Origin: Bradyrhizobium tropiciagri
GTDB lineage: Bacteria; Pseudomonadota; Alphaproteobacteria; Rhizobiales; Xanthobacteraceae
NCBI RefSeq assembly: GCF_018130505.1
Contig: NZ_JAFCKH010000005.1
Location: 434,001 to 498,000 of the forward strand
Reading direction: 5' to 3'
Length of the DNA stretch: 64,000 nucleotides
Under the pieces are notes generated by a model that saw only the letters and a list, made by a program, of their open reading frames with translations, had not been told where the DNA came from and searched no databases. A program made the position numbers and the translations under genes. The first letter of the stretch is position 1, and every line of letters starts with the position of its first letter. Positions 44,812 to 54,073 of the stretch are shown piece after piece.

Positions 44812-44840
44812 AAAAAAGCGCGGGGCTGGCCCCGCGCTTT
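44812..44840 (-). terminator. Rho-independent terminator of the rpsP-rimM-trmD-rplS transcript
   Basis: On the minus strand the stem GCGCGGGG/CCCCGCGC (flanked by AAA/TTT pairs) has a 4-base loop and runs into six T. It is 28 bp after the rplS stop codon. Confidence 0.92.
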
Positions 44841-44867
44841 CGGTCACATCCCGTGGGAAGGAACGAA

Positions 44868-45248
44868 TTACTCGCCGACGGCGGTCTGACGGTCCTGCTT
44901 CTCGACGATGCGGGCCGACTTGCCGCGCAGGCTGCGCAGGTAATAGAGCTTGGCGCGACGAACTTTGCCGCGACGCACCACCTTGATCGAGTCGATCATC
45001 GGCGACATCACCGGGAACACGCGCTCGACGCCTTCGCCGTAGGAGATCTTGCGGACGGTGAAGCTCTCGTTGAGGCCCTGGCCGGAGCGGCCGATGCAGA
45101 CGCCCTCATAGGCCTGCACGCGGGTGCGCTCGCCTTCGACCACCTTCACGTTGACGATCACGGTGTCGCCGGGGCCGAATTCCGGAATGGTCTTGGTGGC
45201 GGCGAGCTTGTCGAACTGCTCTTTTTCGAGCTGCTGAATCAGGTTCAT
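44868..45248 (-). CDS. rplS: 50S ribosomal protein L19
   Basis: 126 residues with the L19 signature ([20 protein letters not shown], then [20 protein letters not shown]). L19 sits at the 30S-50S interface. It is the last gene of the ribosome/tRNA-modification operon and is followed by a strong terminator. Confidence 0.97.
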   Translation of the reverse strand: MNLIQQLEKEQFDKLAATKTIPEFGPGDTVIVNVKVVEGERTRVQAYEGVCIGRSGQGLNESFTVRKISYGEGVERVFPVMSPMIDSIKVVRRGKVRRAKLYYLRSLRGKSARIVEKQDRQTAVGE

Positions 45249-45358
45249 CTGAAATTCTCCATCGGCGGCGCGCCCAGCCTGCGCGGGCTGCGCAAACGTC
45301 CTTCTATCCTGCGCGTGTGCGGATTAGGCCGCCCCTATAAGGCAAAGCGGCGGGTTTG

Positions 45359-46105
45359 TCACCCGTCTGTCGTGTTTTTTGTACCTCGCCCGAGAGGTTT
45401 TTGGCCGGCCTTCCGGGTCCAGAGGTCGGGGCGACGGGCCGCCGTCAGAGCCTCGGACTGGGCCAGCCGCCAGGCGGCAACCTTGGCGTGATCGCCGGAA
45501 ATCAGGATTTCCGGGATCGGTCGGCCCTCGAACTCCTGCGGACGGGTGTATTGGGGGTATTCCAGTAGTCCTTCCGAGAAGCTCTCCTCGGTTCCGGAGG
45601 CTTGTTTGCCCATCACCCCCGGCAGCAGCCGCACGCAGGCGTCGATCAGCGCCATCGCGGCGATTTCGCCCCCGGACAGCACGTAATCGCCGATCGAGAC
45701 CTCCTCGAGCGCGCGGGCCTCGATCACCCGCTGGTCGATGCCCTCGAAGCGGCCGCAGACGATCAGCGGGCCCGGCCCGGCCGCAAGCGCGGTGACCTGC
45801 GCCTGGGTCAATGGCCGACCGCGCGGGCTCATCAGCAGCCGCGGGCGCTCAGGCGCAATGCCGGCGGCGTCGATCGCAACCGCCAGTACGTCGGCGCGCA
45901 GCACCATGCCCGGGCCGCCGCCGGCCGGCGTGTCGTCGACGCTGCGGTGCTTGTCGGTCGCCGACGCCCGGATGTCGCGCGCCTCCAGCGTCCAGAGGCC
46001 GCCGGCCAGCGCCTTGCCGGCCAGGCTCACGCCGAGCGGTCCCGGAAACATGTCCGGAAACAGCGTCAGCACGGTCGCGCGCCAGGGTGTCGGCTGAGAT
46101 GTCAT
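45359..46105 (-). CDS. trmD: tRNA (guanine-37-N1)-methyltransferase
   Basis: 248 residues. The trefoil-knot SAM site is visible in [14 protein letters not shown] and [11 protein letters not shown], and the N-terminus has [13 protein letters not shown]. It methylates G37 of tRNAs reading CNN codons and prevents frameshifting. Located between rimM and rplS; a family A repeat interrupts the rimM-trmD gap. Confidence 0.97.
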   Translation of the reverse strand: MTSQPTPWRATVLTLFPDMFPGPLGVSLAGKALAGGLWTLEARDIRASATDKHRSVDDTPAGGGPGMVLRADVLAVAIDAAGIAPERPRLLMSPRGRPLTQAQVTALAAGPGPLIVCGRFEGIDQRVIEARALEEVSIGDYVLSGGEIAAMALIDACVRLLPGVMGKQASGTEESFSEGLLEYPQYTRPQEFEGRPIPEILISGDHAKVAAWRLAQSEALTAARRPDLWTRKAGQKPLGRGTKNTTDG

Positions 46106-46150
46106 GGCCTTTGGTTACGGCACCACGGCCGTGAGGTCGAGGCTTTGCAT

Positions 46151-46213
46151 GTAGCCCGGATGGAGCGAAGCGTAATCCGGGACCCGGATTTCGCTGCGCT
46201 GCATCCGGGCTAC
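46151..46213. repeat. Palindromic intergenic repeat, family A, short copy inside the rimM-trmD gap
   Basis: It starts GTAGCCCGGATGGAGCGAAG and ends ATCCGGGCTAC, with a shorter centre than the other four copies (63 bp). It lies within the rpsP-rimM-trmD-rplS operon, 5 bp from the rimM stop codon. Confidence 0.87.
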
Positions 46214-46217
46214 GAGA

Positions 46218-46739
46218 TCACGCAGCCGACGGATCGTCGCCGTCGACTTCCTGTGGCAGCTCGATCACGACGCGGCCGCCGGCGAGATCGACGGTCGGCA
46301 CCACGGCATTGGTGAAGGGCAGCAGCATGGTCGCGCCCTGCGGCGGGGCGATCTCGATGATGTCGCCGGCGCCGAAATTATGGATCGCGATCACCCTGCC
46401 GAGCGGCTGCTCCGCCGTCGTCACCGCGGCGAGCCCGATCAGGTCGGTGTGGTAGTATTCGCCGTCGTCGGTGTCCGGCAGCCGATCGCGCGGAACATAG
46501 AGCTCGAGGCCGTTGAGGCGCTCGGCGTCATCGCGCGTGGCGACGCCTTTCAGCGTTGCCACCAGGTGATCCTTGGCCTCGCGGACATGCGTGACCTCGA
46601 ACTGGCGCGTGCCGTCCTTGGTCGTCAGCGGGCCGTAATCCTTCACGGCCAGCGGGTCTTCGGTGAAGGTCCAAAGCCTGACGGCGCCGCGCACGCCATG
46701 CGCAGCGCCGATACGGGCGACACAGACCGGTGCAGCCAC
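46218..46739 (-). CDS. rimM: 16S rRNA maturation factor RimM
   Basis: 173 residues. The N-terminal RimM domain ([20 protein letters not shown]) is followed by a PRC-barrel ([13 protein letters not shown], then GAGDIIEI and LPFTNAVVP). It binds S19 and helps 30S assembly. It lies between rpsP and trmD, as is usual. Confidence 0.95.
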   Translation of the reverse strand: MAAPVCVARIGAAHGVRGAVRLWTFTEDPLAVKDYGPLTTKDGTRQFEVTHVREAKDHLVATLKGVATRDDAERLNGLELYVPRDRLPDTDDGEYYHTDLIGLAAVTTAEQPLGRVIAIHNFGAGDIIEIAPPQGATMLLPFTNAVVPTVDLAGGRVVIELPQEVDGDDPSAA

Positions 46740-46756
46740 CGTAGCAGCCGTTCAGC

Positions 46757-47089
46757 TTATGCCTTGGCGGCGGCTTCGGCCTGCGCCTTGCGCTCCTTGC
46801 GCGGCACGGCCTTCTCGGGGTTGTTGCGCGCGGTGCGCTTCACGATGCCGGCGGCGTCGAGGAAGCGGGTCACGCGATCCGACGGCTGCGCGCCCTTGGC
46901 GAGCCAGGCCTTCACCTTGTCCATGTCGAGCTTGAGGCGGGCCTCGTTGTCCTTCGGCAGCAGCGGGTTGAAGTGGCCGAGACGCTCGATGAAGCGGCCA
47001 TCGCGCGGGAAGCGCGAGTCGGCGACGACGACGTGATAGACCGGACGCTTCTTGGTGCCTGCGCGAGCAAGGCGGATAACAACGGACAT
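46757..47089 (-). CDS. rpsP: 30S ribosomal protein S16
   Basis: 110 residues. The N-terminus [20 protein letters not shown] is the S16 signature, with [14 protein letters not shown] next. The tail is Lys/Ala-rich. It follows ffh by 84 bp and leads into rimM. Confidence 0.97.
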   Translation of the reverse strand: MSVVIRLARAGTKKRPVYHVVVADSRFPRDGRFIERLGHFNPLLPKDNEARLKLDMDKVKAWLAKGAQPSDRVTRFLDAAGIVKRTARNNPEKAVPRKERKAQAEAAAKA

Positions 47090-47173
47090 TCAGTTCTCCT
47101 TCAAAGTACGGTTTGTTCGGTTGATCGGTATTCCGCGTCGCGCCGGCCGCATGCGGACCATCGCGACGAATTC

Positions 47174-48721
47174 TCATTTCTTTTTGCCCGGGAAGCCGCC
47201 GAGGCCCGGCAGCATCGGCTTGCCGCTGAGGCCGGTCAGCCCCGGCACGTTCGGCAGGCCGCCACGCAGGCCGGGCGGAAGGTCCTTCGGCAGATTGGGC
47301 AGGCCGCCGCCAGCGCCGCCCTGCATCTTCTCGGCCATCGCCTTCATCTCTTCGGCCGAAGGCGGCTTCATGCCGCCGCCAAAACCCATCGCCTGCGCGA
47401 TGCCGGCCAGCGGGCCGCGCTTGCCGCTTCCCATGGCCTTCATCATGTCCGCCATGTTCCGGTGCATCTTCAGCAGCTTGTTGACCTGCTCGACGCTTTG
47501 GCCGGAGCCGGCGGCGATGCGCTTCTTGCGGCTGGCCTTCAAGAGGTCGGGGTTCTTGCGCTCCTGCCGCGTCATCGAATCGATGACCGCGACCTGGCGC
47601 TTCAAAATCTTGTCGTCGATCCCGGCGGCGGCGATCTGGTTCTTCATCTTGGCGATGCCGGGCATCATGCCCATCAGGCCGCCGATGCCGCCCATGTTCG
47701 CCATCTGCTGCAGTTGCTCGCGCATGTCGTTGAGGTCGAACTGACCCTTGCGCATGCGCTCGGCAGTGCGCGCGGCCTTCTCGGCGTCGATATTCGCCGC
47801 CGCCTTCTCGACCAGGGAGACCACGTCGCCCATGCCGAGGATGCGGCCGGCGATCCGGTTCGGATGGAAATCCTCCAGCGCATCGGTCTTTTCGCCGGTG
47901 CCGAGCAGCTTGATCGGCTTGCCGGTGACCGCGCGCATCGACAGCGCGGCGCCGCCGCGGCCGTCGCCGTCGACACGGGTCAGCACGATGCCGGTGAGGC
48001 CGACGCGCTGGTCGAACGAGCGCGCGAGGTTGACCGCGTCCTGGCCGGTGAGGCTGTCGGCGACCAGCAGCACTTCATGCGGATTGGCGGCGGCCTTGAT
48101 GTCGGCCGCCTCCTTCATCATGTCTTCGTCGAGCGTGGTGCGGCCGGCGGTGTCGAGCAGCACGACGTCGTAGCCGCCGAGCTTGCCGGCCTCGAGCGCG
48201 CGCCGCGCGATCTGCGGCGGCATCTGGCCGGCGACGATCGGCAGCGTCGGAATGTCGAGGTCGCGGCCGAGCACCGCGAGCTGCTCCATGGCGGCCGGGC
48301 GATAGACGTCGAGCGAGGCCATCAGCACCTTGCGCTTGTCGCGCTGGACCATGCGGCGTGCGAGCTTCGCGGTGGTGGTGGTTTTGCCGGAGCCCTGCAG
48401 ACCGACCATCATGATCGGCACCGGCGGCACGGAATTGATGTCGATGGTCTGGCCGTCGGAGCCGAGCGTGGCGACGAGCTCGTCATGGACGATCTTCACC
48501 ACCATCTGGCCCGGCGTCACCGACTTGACGACGGTGGCGCCGATCGCCTGCTCGCGGACCTTGTCGATGAAGCTGCGGACCACTTCGAGCGCGACGTCGG
48601 CCTCGAGCAGCGCGCGGCGCACCTCGCGCATCGCGGCATCGACGTCCTTCTCGGTCAGCGCGCCGCGCCCCGTCAGACGATCGAGAATGCCACCAAGCCG
48701 TTCCGACAGATTGTCGAACAA
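47174..48721 (-). CDS. ffh: Signal recognition particle protein Ffh (SRP54)
   Basis: 515 residues from TTG 48721, which gives the expected N-terminus (M)FDNLSERLGGILDRL; AAGGA stands 9 bp before it. The in-frame ATG at 48772 would add 17 residues not seen in the family. The NG domain has GLQGSGKTTTTAKLA near 107-121, DTAGRTTLDE and TRVDGDGRGGA. The Met-rich M domain ends with Gly/Pro/Met repeats. It binds signal sequences and 4.5S RNA and docks to FtsY, encoded near 56.1 kb. The 4.5S RNA gene is not visible here. Confidence 0.95.
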   Translation of the reverse strand: MFDNLSERLGGILDRLTGRGALTEKDVDAAMREVRRALLEADVALEVVRSFIDKVREQAIGATVVKSVTPGQMVVKIVHDELVATLGSDGQTIDINSVPPVPIMMVGLQGSGKTTTTAKLARRMVQRDKRKVLMASLDVYRPAAMEQLAVLGRDLDIPTLPIVAGQMPPQIARRALEAGKLGGYDVVLLDTAGRTTLDEDMMKEAADIKAAANPHEVLLVADSLTGQDAVNLARSFDQRVGLTGIVLTRVDGDGRGGAALSMRAVTGKPIKLLGTGEKTDALEDFHPNRIAGRILGMGDVVSLVEKAAANIDAEKAARTAERMRKGQFDLNDMREQLQQMANMGGIGGLMGMMPGIAKMKNQIAAAGIDDKILKRQVAVIDSMTRQERKNPDLLKASRKKRIAAGSGQSVEQVNKLLKMHRNMADMMKAMGSGKRGPLAGIAQAMGFGGGMKPPSAEEMKAMAEKMQGGAGGGLPNLPKDLPPGLRGGLPNVPGLTGLSGKPMLPGLGGFPGKKK

Positions 48722-48931
48722 TGCCGTTGTCCTTCGTAGTGAATTCAAACACTTTCGCGCCCGAGGGCGCATCGCGCTGTCGGGCGTTGACCTCCGGCCT
48801 CCAGGACCGGTCGGCGGGTCGAAAAGACGGATCTTTCCGAGAAAGTGGCCGCGTTAAACGCTGCGGGGGCCGGAAAGTCAAGGCAAGTTTGGCTGCAATT
48901 TCCCGGGCTCTGGCGCTAAGGTACTGAGTTT

Positions 48932-50074
48932 GTGGAGTTTTGCCGTACAAGTTCCGTATCCGGCCGTGCCACCCATATAACCGGAGCCTGCCTCCTGTCG
49001 GGAAACCGCTTGCCCATCAGCCGCCGCCGCGTCCTTGCAGCCTTGACCGGAGCCGCCGCGGCGATCGGCGTGCCCTCGATCTGGATGTCCTCCATGAAAA
49101 CCTATGACGGCCCCGTCTCCGATCACTTCGACGGCCTGCATTTCTTCGATCCCGACGGATCGCCGCCGAGGTCGCTCGCCGAGGTGCTGCGCTGGCAGTT
49201 CGGTGGCGGCCGCAAGCGATCGGACTGGCCGGACTGGGTGCCGAGTCCTTATGCCGACTCGCCGCCGCCGCGGGTCGACGGGGCCGGTGTGCGGTGCTCG
49301 TTCGTCGGCCATGCGAGCTGGCTGATCCAGACGGCCGGCCTCAACATCCTCATCGATCCGGTGTGGTCGATGCGCGTCTCGCCGGTCAGTTTCGCCGGAC
49401 CGAAGCGCCACAACGATCCCGGCATCGCCTTCGACAAGCTGCCGAAGATCGACGTCGTGCTGGTGTCGCACGGCCATTACGACCATCTCGACCTTGCGAC
49501 GCTGTCGAAGCTTGCCGCGACGTTCGCGCCGCGCGTGGTCACGCCGCTCGGCAATGATGTGACGATGCGCGCGGCGGATGAAGCAATCAAGGCCGAGGCG
49601 TTCGACTGGCATCAACGCGTTGAGCTCGGAGGCGGCGTTGCCGTGACGCTGGTGCCGACGCGGCATTGGTCGGCGCGCGGGCTGTTCGACCGCAACAAGG
49701 CGCTGTGGGCGAGCTTCGTGCTGGAGACGCCGGCCGGCAAGCTCTACATCGTCTGCGATTCCGGCTACGGCAACGGCGTACATTTCCGCCGTGTTGCCGA
49801 GGCGCACGGCCCGCTGCGGCTCGCGATCCTGCCGATCGGCGCCTACGAGCCGCGCTGGTTCATGCGCGACCAGCACATGAATCCGGAAGACGCAGTGAAG
49901 GCGCTGGCCGATTGCGGCGCCGCGCAGGCGCTGGCGCATCACCACGGCACGTTCCAACTGACTGATGAGGCAATCGATGCGCCGGTGATCGCGCTCGGCG
50001 AGGCGCTGGACGCAGCCAAGGTGCCGCGGGAGAAGTTTTTGACGCTGAAGCCCGGACAGGTGTTCGAGATCTAG
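48932..50074 (+). CDS. MBL-fold metallo-hydrolase (RomA/NAPE-PLD-like) with Tat signal
   Basis: 380 residues from 48932, or about 354 from TTG 49010, which places ISRRRVLAALTG near the N-terminus as a twin-arginine signal. The metal-binding motif SHGHYDHLDL (HxHxDH) and further ligands in TRHWSARG and DSGYGNG are visible, and the C-terminal half has HHHGTFQLTDE. This matches the lipid phosphodiesterase-like (UlaG/RomA) group. Substrate unknown; probably periplasmic. It is divergent from ffh. Confidence 0.85.
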   Translation: MEFCRTSSVSGRATHITGACLLSGNRLPISRRRVLAALTGAAAAIGVPSIWMSSMKTYDGPVSDHFDGLHFFDPDGSPPRSLAEVLRWQFGGGRKRSDWPDWVPSPYADSPPPRVDGAGVRCSFVGHASWLIQTAGLNILIDPVWSMRVSPVSFAGPKRHNDPGIAFDKLPKIDVVLVSHGHYDHLDLATLSKLAATFAPRVVTPLGNDVTMRAADEAIKAEAFDWHQRVELGGGVAVTLVPTRHWSARGLFDRNKALWASFVLETPAGKLYIVCDSGYGNGVHFRRVAEAHGPLRLAILPIGAYEPRWFMRDQHMNPEDAVKALADCGAAQALAHHHGTFQLTDEAIDAPVIALGEALDAAKVPREKFLTLKPGQVFEI

Positions 50075-50081
50075 GAGAAAA

Positions 50082-50168
50082 GCAGCCCGGATGGAGCGCA
50101 GCGCAATCCGGGGCCGATCTCTCCACGGATAGACCTTCCCGGATTTCGCTTCGCTCCATCCGGGCTAC
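50082..50168. repeat. Palindromic intergenic repeat, family A, copy 5
   Basis: The ends are GCAGCCCGGATGGAGCGCAG and CGCTTCGCTCCATCCGGGCT. It follows the MBL gene stop codon by 7 bp. Confidence 0.87.
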
Positions 50169-50204
50169 GCCTGCTGAGGCCCGGGCAGGAATTCGAAAAT
50201 CTAA

Positions 50205-50328
50205 CCGTCGTCCCGGCGAAGGCCGGGACCCATAACCACAGGGTCTAGTTTTGTGATGGCTGGGGCCCCAGCCGAACGCTCCAACTAAAAACGGTGGTAA
50301 TGGGTCCCGGCCTTCGCCGGGACGACGG
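50205..50328. repeat. Inverted repeat with 29-bp arms, family D
   Basis: The left arm begins CCGTCGTCCCGGCGAAGGCC and the right arm is its inverted copy ending CGCCGGGACGACGG. The centre contains a further GGGGCCCC palindrome. It lies between the convergent MBL and SIMPL genes. Confidence 0.87.
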
Positions 50329-50333
50329 AGAGA

Positions 50334-51032
50334 CTACTTGCCCTTGATCGCCCAGGACACGCTGACCGTCACCGACAGCGTCTCCTCGCCCTGTGCGACG
50401 GGCGCGCCGGAGGCCGCCATCGGTGTGGCCATCTTGCTGCGATACATCGGTACGGGCGCGCTGCCTTCCTCGGAAATGCTGATGGGCTCGCCGAGCGTGA
50501 CGCCGGCGGCTTTCGCGTAGATGTCGGCCTTGCGGCGCGCATCGGCGACGGCTTTCTCGCGCGCCTCGTCGAGCACCTTGGAGGCCTGCGACACCACGAA
50601 ATTGATGCCGCCGATCTCGTTGGCACCGGCGCCGACCAGCGTGTCGATCACGCCGGCGACCTTGCTGACGTCACGCACCTTGATGGTGACGCGGTTGCTG
50701 GCGCGATAGCCGTTGATCGTGCTCGGGCCCGACGAGATGCCGGCAGCGTATTTCGGCTGCAGCGACAGCCGCGACGTCTGGTAGTCCTTGTCGTCGAGAC
50801 CGGCGCCCTTCAGCGCGGCGAGCACCTTTGCCATCGCCGCGTTGTTGGCTTCGGCTGCTTCGCGCGCCGTCTTCGCGTCGCTCGTCACTCCGCCGTCGAT
50901 CATGGCCTGGTCCGGCGCCACCGAGACGGTGGCTTCGCCGGTGACCGAGATCGCGGGCGGCGGCACCTGCGCGAGCGCAGGTGCCGCGAGCAGCGAAAGC
51001 GCGAGGGTGGCGAGCGGCAGGGTCAGTTTCAT
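50334..51032 (-). CDS. SIMPL domain secreted protein
   Basis: 232 residues from ATG 51032 (MKLTLPLATLALSLLAAPAL); a GTG at 51041 is the alternative, overlapping the upstream gene. After the signal peptide (cleavage near ALA-QV) comes a SIMPL/YggE-like domain (ISVTGEATVSVAPDQAMIDG, ending LSVTVSVSWAI). SIMPL proteins are periplasmic or extracellular, and their role is poorly defined. It is preceded closely by the GyrI-like gene. Confidence 0.88.
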   Translation of the reverse strand: MKLTLPLATLALSLLAAPALAQVPPPAISVTGEATVSVAPDQAMIDGGVTSDAKTAREAAEANNAAMAKVLAALKGAGLDDKDYQTSRLSLQPKYAAGISSGPSTINGYRASNRVTIKVRDVSKVAGVIDTLVGAGANEIGGINFVVSQASKVLDEAREKAVADARRKADIYAKAAGVTLGEPISISEEGSAPVPMYRSKMATPMAASGAPVAQGEETLSVTVSVSWAIKGK

Positions 51033-51037
51033 GGCTC

Positions 51038-51745
51038 TCACTTCAGTGGCACGTAGACGTTGATCACCAGCTTGTCTTCCGCGGTCTTCAGCGGATCGGT
51101 GATGTATTCCTCGATGAAGGTGTCCTTGGCCTCGAGCTTCTTGTCGTCGAGGTGATTGGTGATCGCCTCATAGGTGTTGTCCATGTTGTCGTAGGAGCCG
51201 CGATGGACGAACTTGAGCGCCTTACCGTCCGGCGAGGTGCCCATGCTCATGCTCTTGCCGAGGTTCTTGACGTCCTGATCGACCGGTATCTCGGCGATGA
51301 AGGTGAAGCCGGTGTCGTCGGTCGAGGTGTAGACAATCATCGGATTGCCGGCCGGCTTGACGCTCTCCTTGCCGAGCTGCGCGGTGAGCTGCTTGAACGC
51401 CTCGATCAGGGCGTCGAACGCCGAATCCCAATTGGCATTGCCCTTCAGCATCACGACCTTCTTCGGCTCCAGCGTGAACGGCTCGCCGAACGGGTCGGCG
51501 GCCTGCACCGGCGCGGCCGGCGGCGGGGTCGGGGTCTGGGATGCGGCGGGGCTGTCGGCCGGTGACTTGGTTTCGGCCGGCGGCGGCACTGGAGTCGGCG
51601 TTGCCGCCGGCGCGGGCGCCGGGCTCGCCGCGGGGGCAGGCGAGGGCGAGGCGGTCGGCGACTGGGCGGATGCCGGGCTTGCCAGTGCCATCGCGGCCAA
51701 AGACAGCGCGACCATCGCCGCGCGGAACGTGCTGATACGGTTCAT
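51038..51745 (-). CDS. Secreted protein with GyrI-like effector-binding domain
   Basis: 235 residues from ATG 51745. The signal peptide is residues 1-28 (TFRAAMVALSLAAMALASPA, ending ASA-QS). A Pro/Ala/Thr-rich linker (about 30-80) is followed by a GyrI/SOUL-like effector-binding domain, with KALKFVHRGSYDNMDNTYEA and FIEEYITDPLKTAEDKLVINV. A periplasmic ligand-binding role is possible. It is immediately upstream of the SIMPL gene, almost overlapping. Confidence 0.82.
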   Translation of the reverse strand: MNRISTFRAAMVALSLAAMALASPASAQSPTASPSPAPAASPAPAPAATPTPVPPPAETKSPADSPAASQTPTPPPAAPVQAADPFGEPFTLEPKKVVMLKGNANWDSAFDALIEAFKQLTAQLGKESVKPAGNPMIVYTSTDDTGFTFIAEIPVDQDVKNLGKSMSMGTSPDGKALKFVHRGSYDNMDNTYEAITNHLDDKKLEAKDTFIEEYITDPLKTAEDKLVINVYVPLK

Positions 51746-51929
51746 TCGGTCTTCTCCATCCCCAACCTCAAAACGGCCGCTTGAGCTGTCCCGGCGCACG
51801 GTCCGCGAGGTGCGACACTCCTAACATGCAAGTTCTGCTTTCGTCCCATGACAGATGCGTCATGCGGCCATTCAGACTGGCCAATCAGCTACCACTCGCC
51901 ATATAACCGGGCAGAAATTGGGAAAATCG

Positions 51930-52802
51930 ATGAGCGCGCTCGCCAATCACGCATTCGCCAAGATGAACGGCATCGGCAACGAGATCGTCGTCGTCGACCT
52001 GCGCGATTCCAAGGCGTCGGTGACGGCTGAGGAGGCGCGCGCGGTCGCCTCGCCCGCCGGCGTGCCCTATGACCAGTTGATGGTGCTGCAGCCGCCGCGG
52101 TTCGAGGGCACCGAGGCGTTCATCAAGATCTACAACAGTGACGGCTCGGAGGCCGGCGCCTGCGGCAACGGCATGCGCTGCGTGGTGCGGCGGATCTTCG
52201 AGAAGACCGGCCAGACCACGGCGACCTTCGAGACCCGCGCCGGCCTGCTCAATTGCTGGCAGGGGCCCGCGCCCGATCTCTACACCGTCGACATGGGCGC
52301 GCCGAAGTTCGGCTGGAAGGACATTCCGCTCGCCGAGGAATTCCGCGACACCCGCTACATCGAGCTGCAGGTCGGGCCGATCGACAATCCGGTGCTGCAT
52401 TCGCCGTCGGTGGTCTCGATGGGCAATCCGCACGCGATCTTCTGGGTCGACGACGTCACCGCCTACGATCTCGAGCGCTTCGGGCCGCTGTTGGAAAATC
52501 ATCCGATCTTCCCCGAGCGCGCCAACATCACGCTCGCCCACATCGTCGATCGCGACCACATCACGATGCGCACTTGGGAACGCGGCGCCGGCCTGACCCG
52601 GGCCTGCGGGTCGGCGGCCTGCGCGACGGCGGTCGCCGCGGCACGGCTGAAGCGCGCCAACCGTATCGTCGAGATGACGCTGCCCGGCGGCAAGCTCGGC
52701 ATCGAGTGGCGCGAGCGCGACGACCACGTGCTGATGACCGGCACCGCCGATTTCGAGTACGAAGGTCGCTTTGATCCGGCGCTGTTCGCCAGCGTCGCTT
52801 GA
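51930..52802 (+). CDS. dapF: Diaminopimelate epimerase
   Basis: 290 residues from ATG 51930 ([20 protein letters not shown]). The two catalytic Cys are in [12 protein letters not shown] and [11 protein letters not shown]. It converts LL- to meso-DAP for lysine and peptidoglycan synthesis. It ends directly at the mtaB start region, so both are probably on one transcript. Confidence 0.96.
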   Translation: MSALANHAFAKMNGIGNEIVVVDLRDSKASVTAEEARAVASPAGVPYDQLMVLQPPRFEGTEAFIKIYNSDGSEAGACGNGMRCVVRRIFEKTGQTTATFETRAGLLNCWQGPAPDLYTVDMGAPKFGWKDIPLAEEFRDTRYIELQVGPIDNPVLHSPSVVSMGNPHAIFWVDDVTAYDLERFGPLLENHPIFPERANITLAHIVDRDHITMRTWERGAGLTRACGSAACATAVAAARLKRANRIVEMTLPGGKLGIEWRERDDHVLMTGTADFEYEGRFDPALFASVA

Positions 52803-52807
52803 TTCCC

Positions 52808-54061
52808 ATGGGTGTCGATGTCGTCACCTTTGGCTGCCGCCTCAATGCATTCGAATCCGAAGTGATCCGGCGCGAGGCGGAGCGGGCGGGGCTCGACGAC
52901 ACCATCGTCATCAATAGTTGCGCGGTCACCAACGAGGCGGTCGCGCAGGCTCGGCAGTCGATCCGCAAGCTGAAGCGCGAGCGCCCCTCGGCGCGCATCG
53001 TCGTCACCGGCTGCGCGGCGCAGACGCAGGCCGGCATGTTTGCGGAGATGGCCGAGGTCGACCGCGTCGTCGGCAATGACGAGAAGACGCGCGGCGAAGC
53101 CTGGCGCGCGACGCGCACCGCATTCGACATCGGCGCGAGCGAGAAGGTCGCGGTCGCCGACATCATGGCGGTGACCGAGATGGCGCCGCATCTCGTCGAC
53201 GGTTTCGAGCGCGGCCTGCCGCGGGTGTTCGTCCAGGTGCAGAACGGCTGCGACCATCGCTGCACCTTCTGCATCATTCCCTATGGCCGCGGCAATTCGC
53301 GCTCGGTGCCGATGGGCGCGGTGGTCGATCAGGTCCGCACGCTTGTCGAGCGCGGCCATGCCGAGATCGTGCTGACCGGCGTCGATCTGACGAGCTACGG
53401 CGCCGATTTACCTGGCGCGCCGAAGCTCGGCCAGTTGACCCGGCAGATCCTGCGCCATGTGCCGGAGCTGAAGCGGCTGCGCATCTCGTCGATCGATTCG
53501 ATCGAGGCCGACCGCGACCTGCTCGACGTGATCGCCGATGACGCGCGGCTGATGCCGCATCTGCATCTGTCGCTGCAGTCCGGCGACGACATGATCCTCA
53601 AGCGGATGAAGCGGCGGCATTCGCGCCGGGACGCGATCGAGTTCTGCGTGCAGGTGCGCCGGCTAAGGCCGGATATCGCGCTCGGCGCCGATATCATCGC
53701 GGGCTTCCCGACCGAGACCGAGGAGATGTTTTCGCGCTCGCTCGATCTGGTCGAGCAATGCGGTCTCACCTTCCTGCATGTATTTCCCTACTCGAAGCGC
53801 CCGGGAACGCCGGCCGCGCGGATGCCGCAGGTTGCCGGCGGCGCGATCAAGGAACGCGCGAAGCGCCTGCGGGCGGCGGGTGAAGTCGCGCTGCGGCGGC
53901 GGCTCGCCGCGGAGGTCGGCGCAACACGCAACGTGCTGATCGAGAGCGAGAGGCAAGGGCGTACCGAGCATTTCCTGCCCGTCGCGATCGATGGTGATCT
54001 GCCCGGCATGGTGCGGGAGCACGTCGTCACTGGTCATGACGGTGCCCGTCTCACGGTGTGA
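52808..54061 (+). CDS. mtaB: tRNA (t6A37) methylthiotransferase MtaB
   Basis: 417 residues from ATG 52808; a TTG at 52799 that overlaps the dapF stop is an alternative. The MTTase domain has Cys10, Cys38 and Cys69 for one [4Fe-4S] cluster, and the radical SAM motif CDHRCTFC gives Cys148, 152 and 155. A C-terminal TRAM-like section follows. It thiomethylates t6A37 in tRNAs reading ANN codons. The dapF-mtaB(-ftsY) order is common in rhizobia. Confidence 0.95.
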   Translation: MGVDVVTFGCRLNAFESEVIRREAERAGLDDTIVINSCAVTNEAVAQARQSIRKLKRERPSARIVVTGCAAQTQAGMFAEMAEVDRVVGNDEKTRGEAWRATRTAFDIGASEKVAVADIMAVTEMAPHLVDGFERGLPRVFVQVQNGCDHRCTFCIIPYGRGNSRSVPMGAVVDQVRTLVERGHAEIVLTGVDLTSYGADLPGAPKLGQLTRQILRHVPELKRLRISSIDSIEADRDLLDVIADDARLMPHLHLSLQSGDDMILKRMKRRHSRRDAIEFCVQVRRLRPDIALGADIIAGFPTETEEMFSRSLDLVEQCGLTFLHVFPYSKRPGTPAARMPQVAGGAIKERAKRLRAAGEVALRRRLAAEVGATRNVLIESERQGRTEHFLPVAIDGDLPGMVREHVVTGHDGARLTV

Positions 54062-54073
54062 GCAACCAAAAGT

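Larger units (their letters stand above)
44524..44867. other. Leader region of leuC and 3' region of rplS
   Basis: This 344-bp gap holds three things: the rplS terminator (44812-44840), a candidate iron-responsive box (44721-44737), and a 41-codon minus-strand frame (44606-44731, MVPDQASQPC.., ending ELTRAA) between the box and leuC. The frame has only two Leu codons, so it is not a classic leucine attenuator peptide. No strong leu terminator-type hairpin is seen before leuC. Confidence 0.5.
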
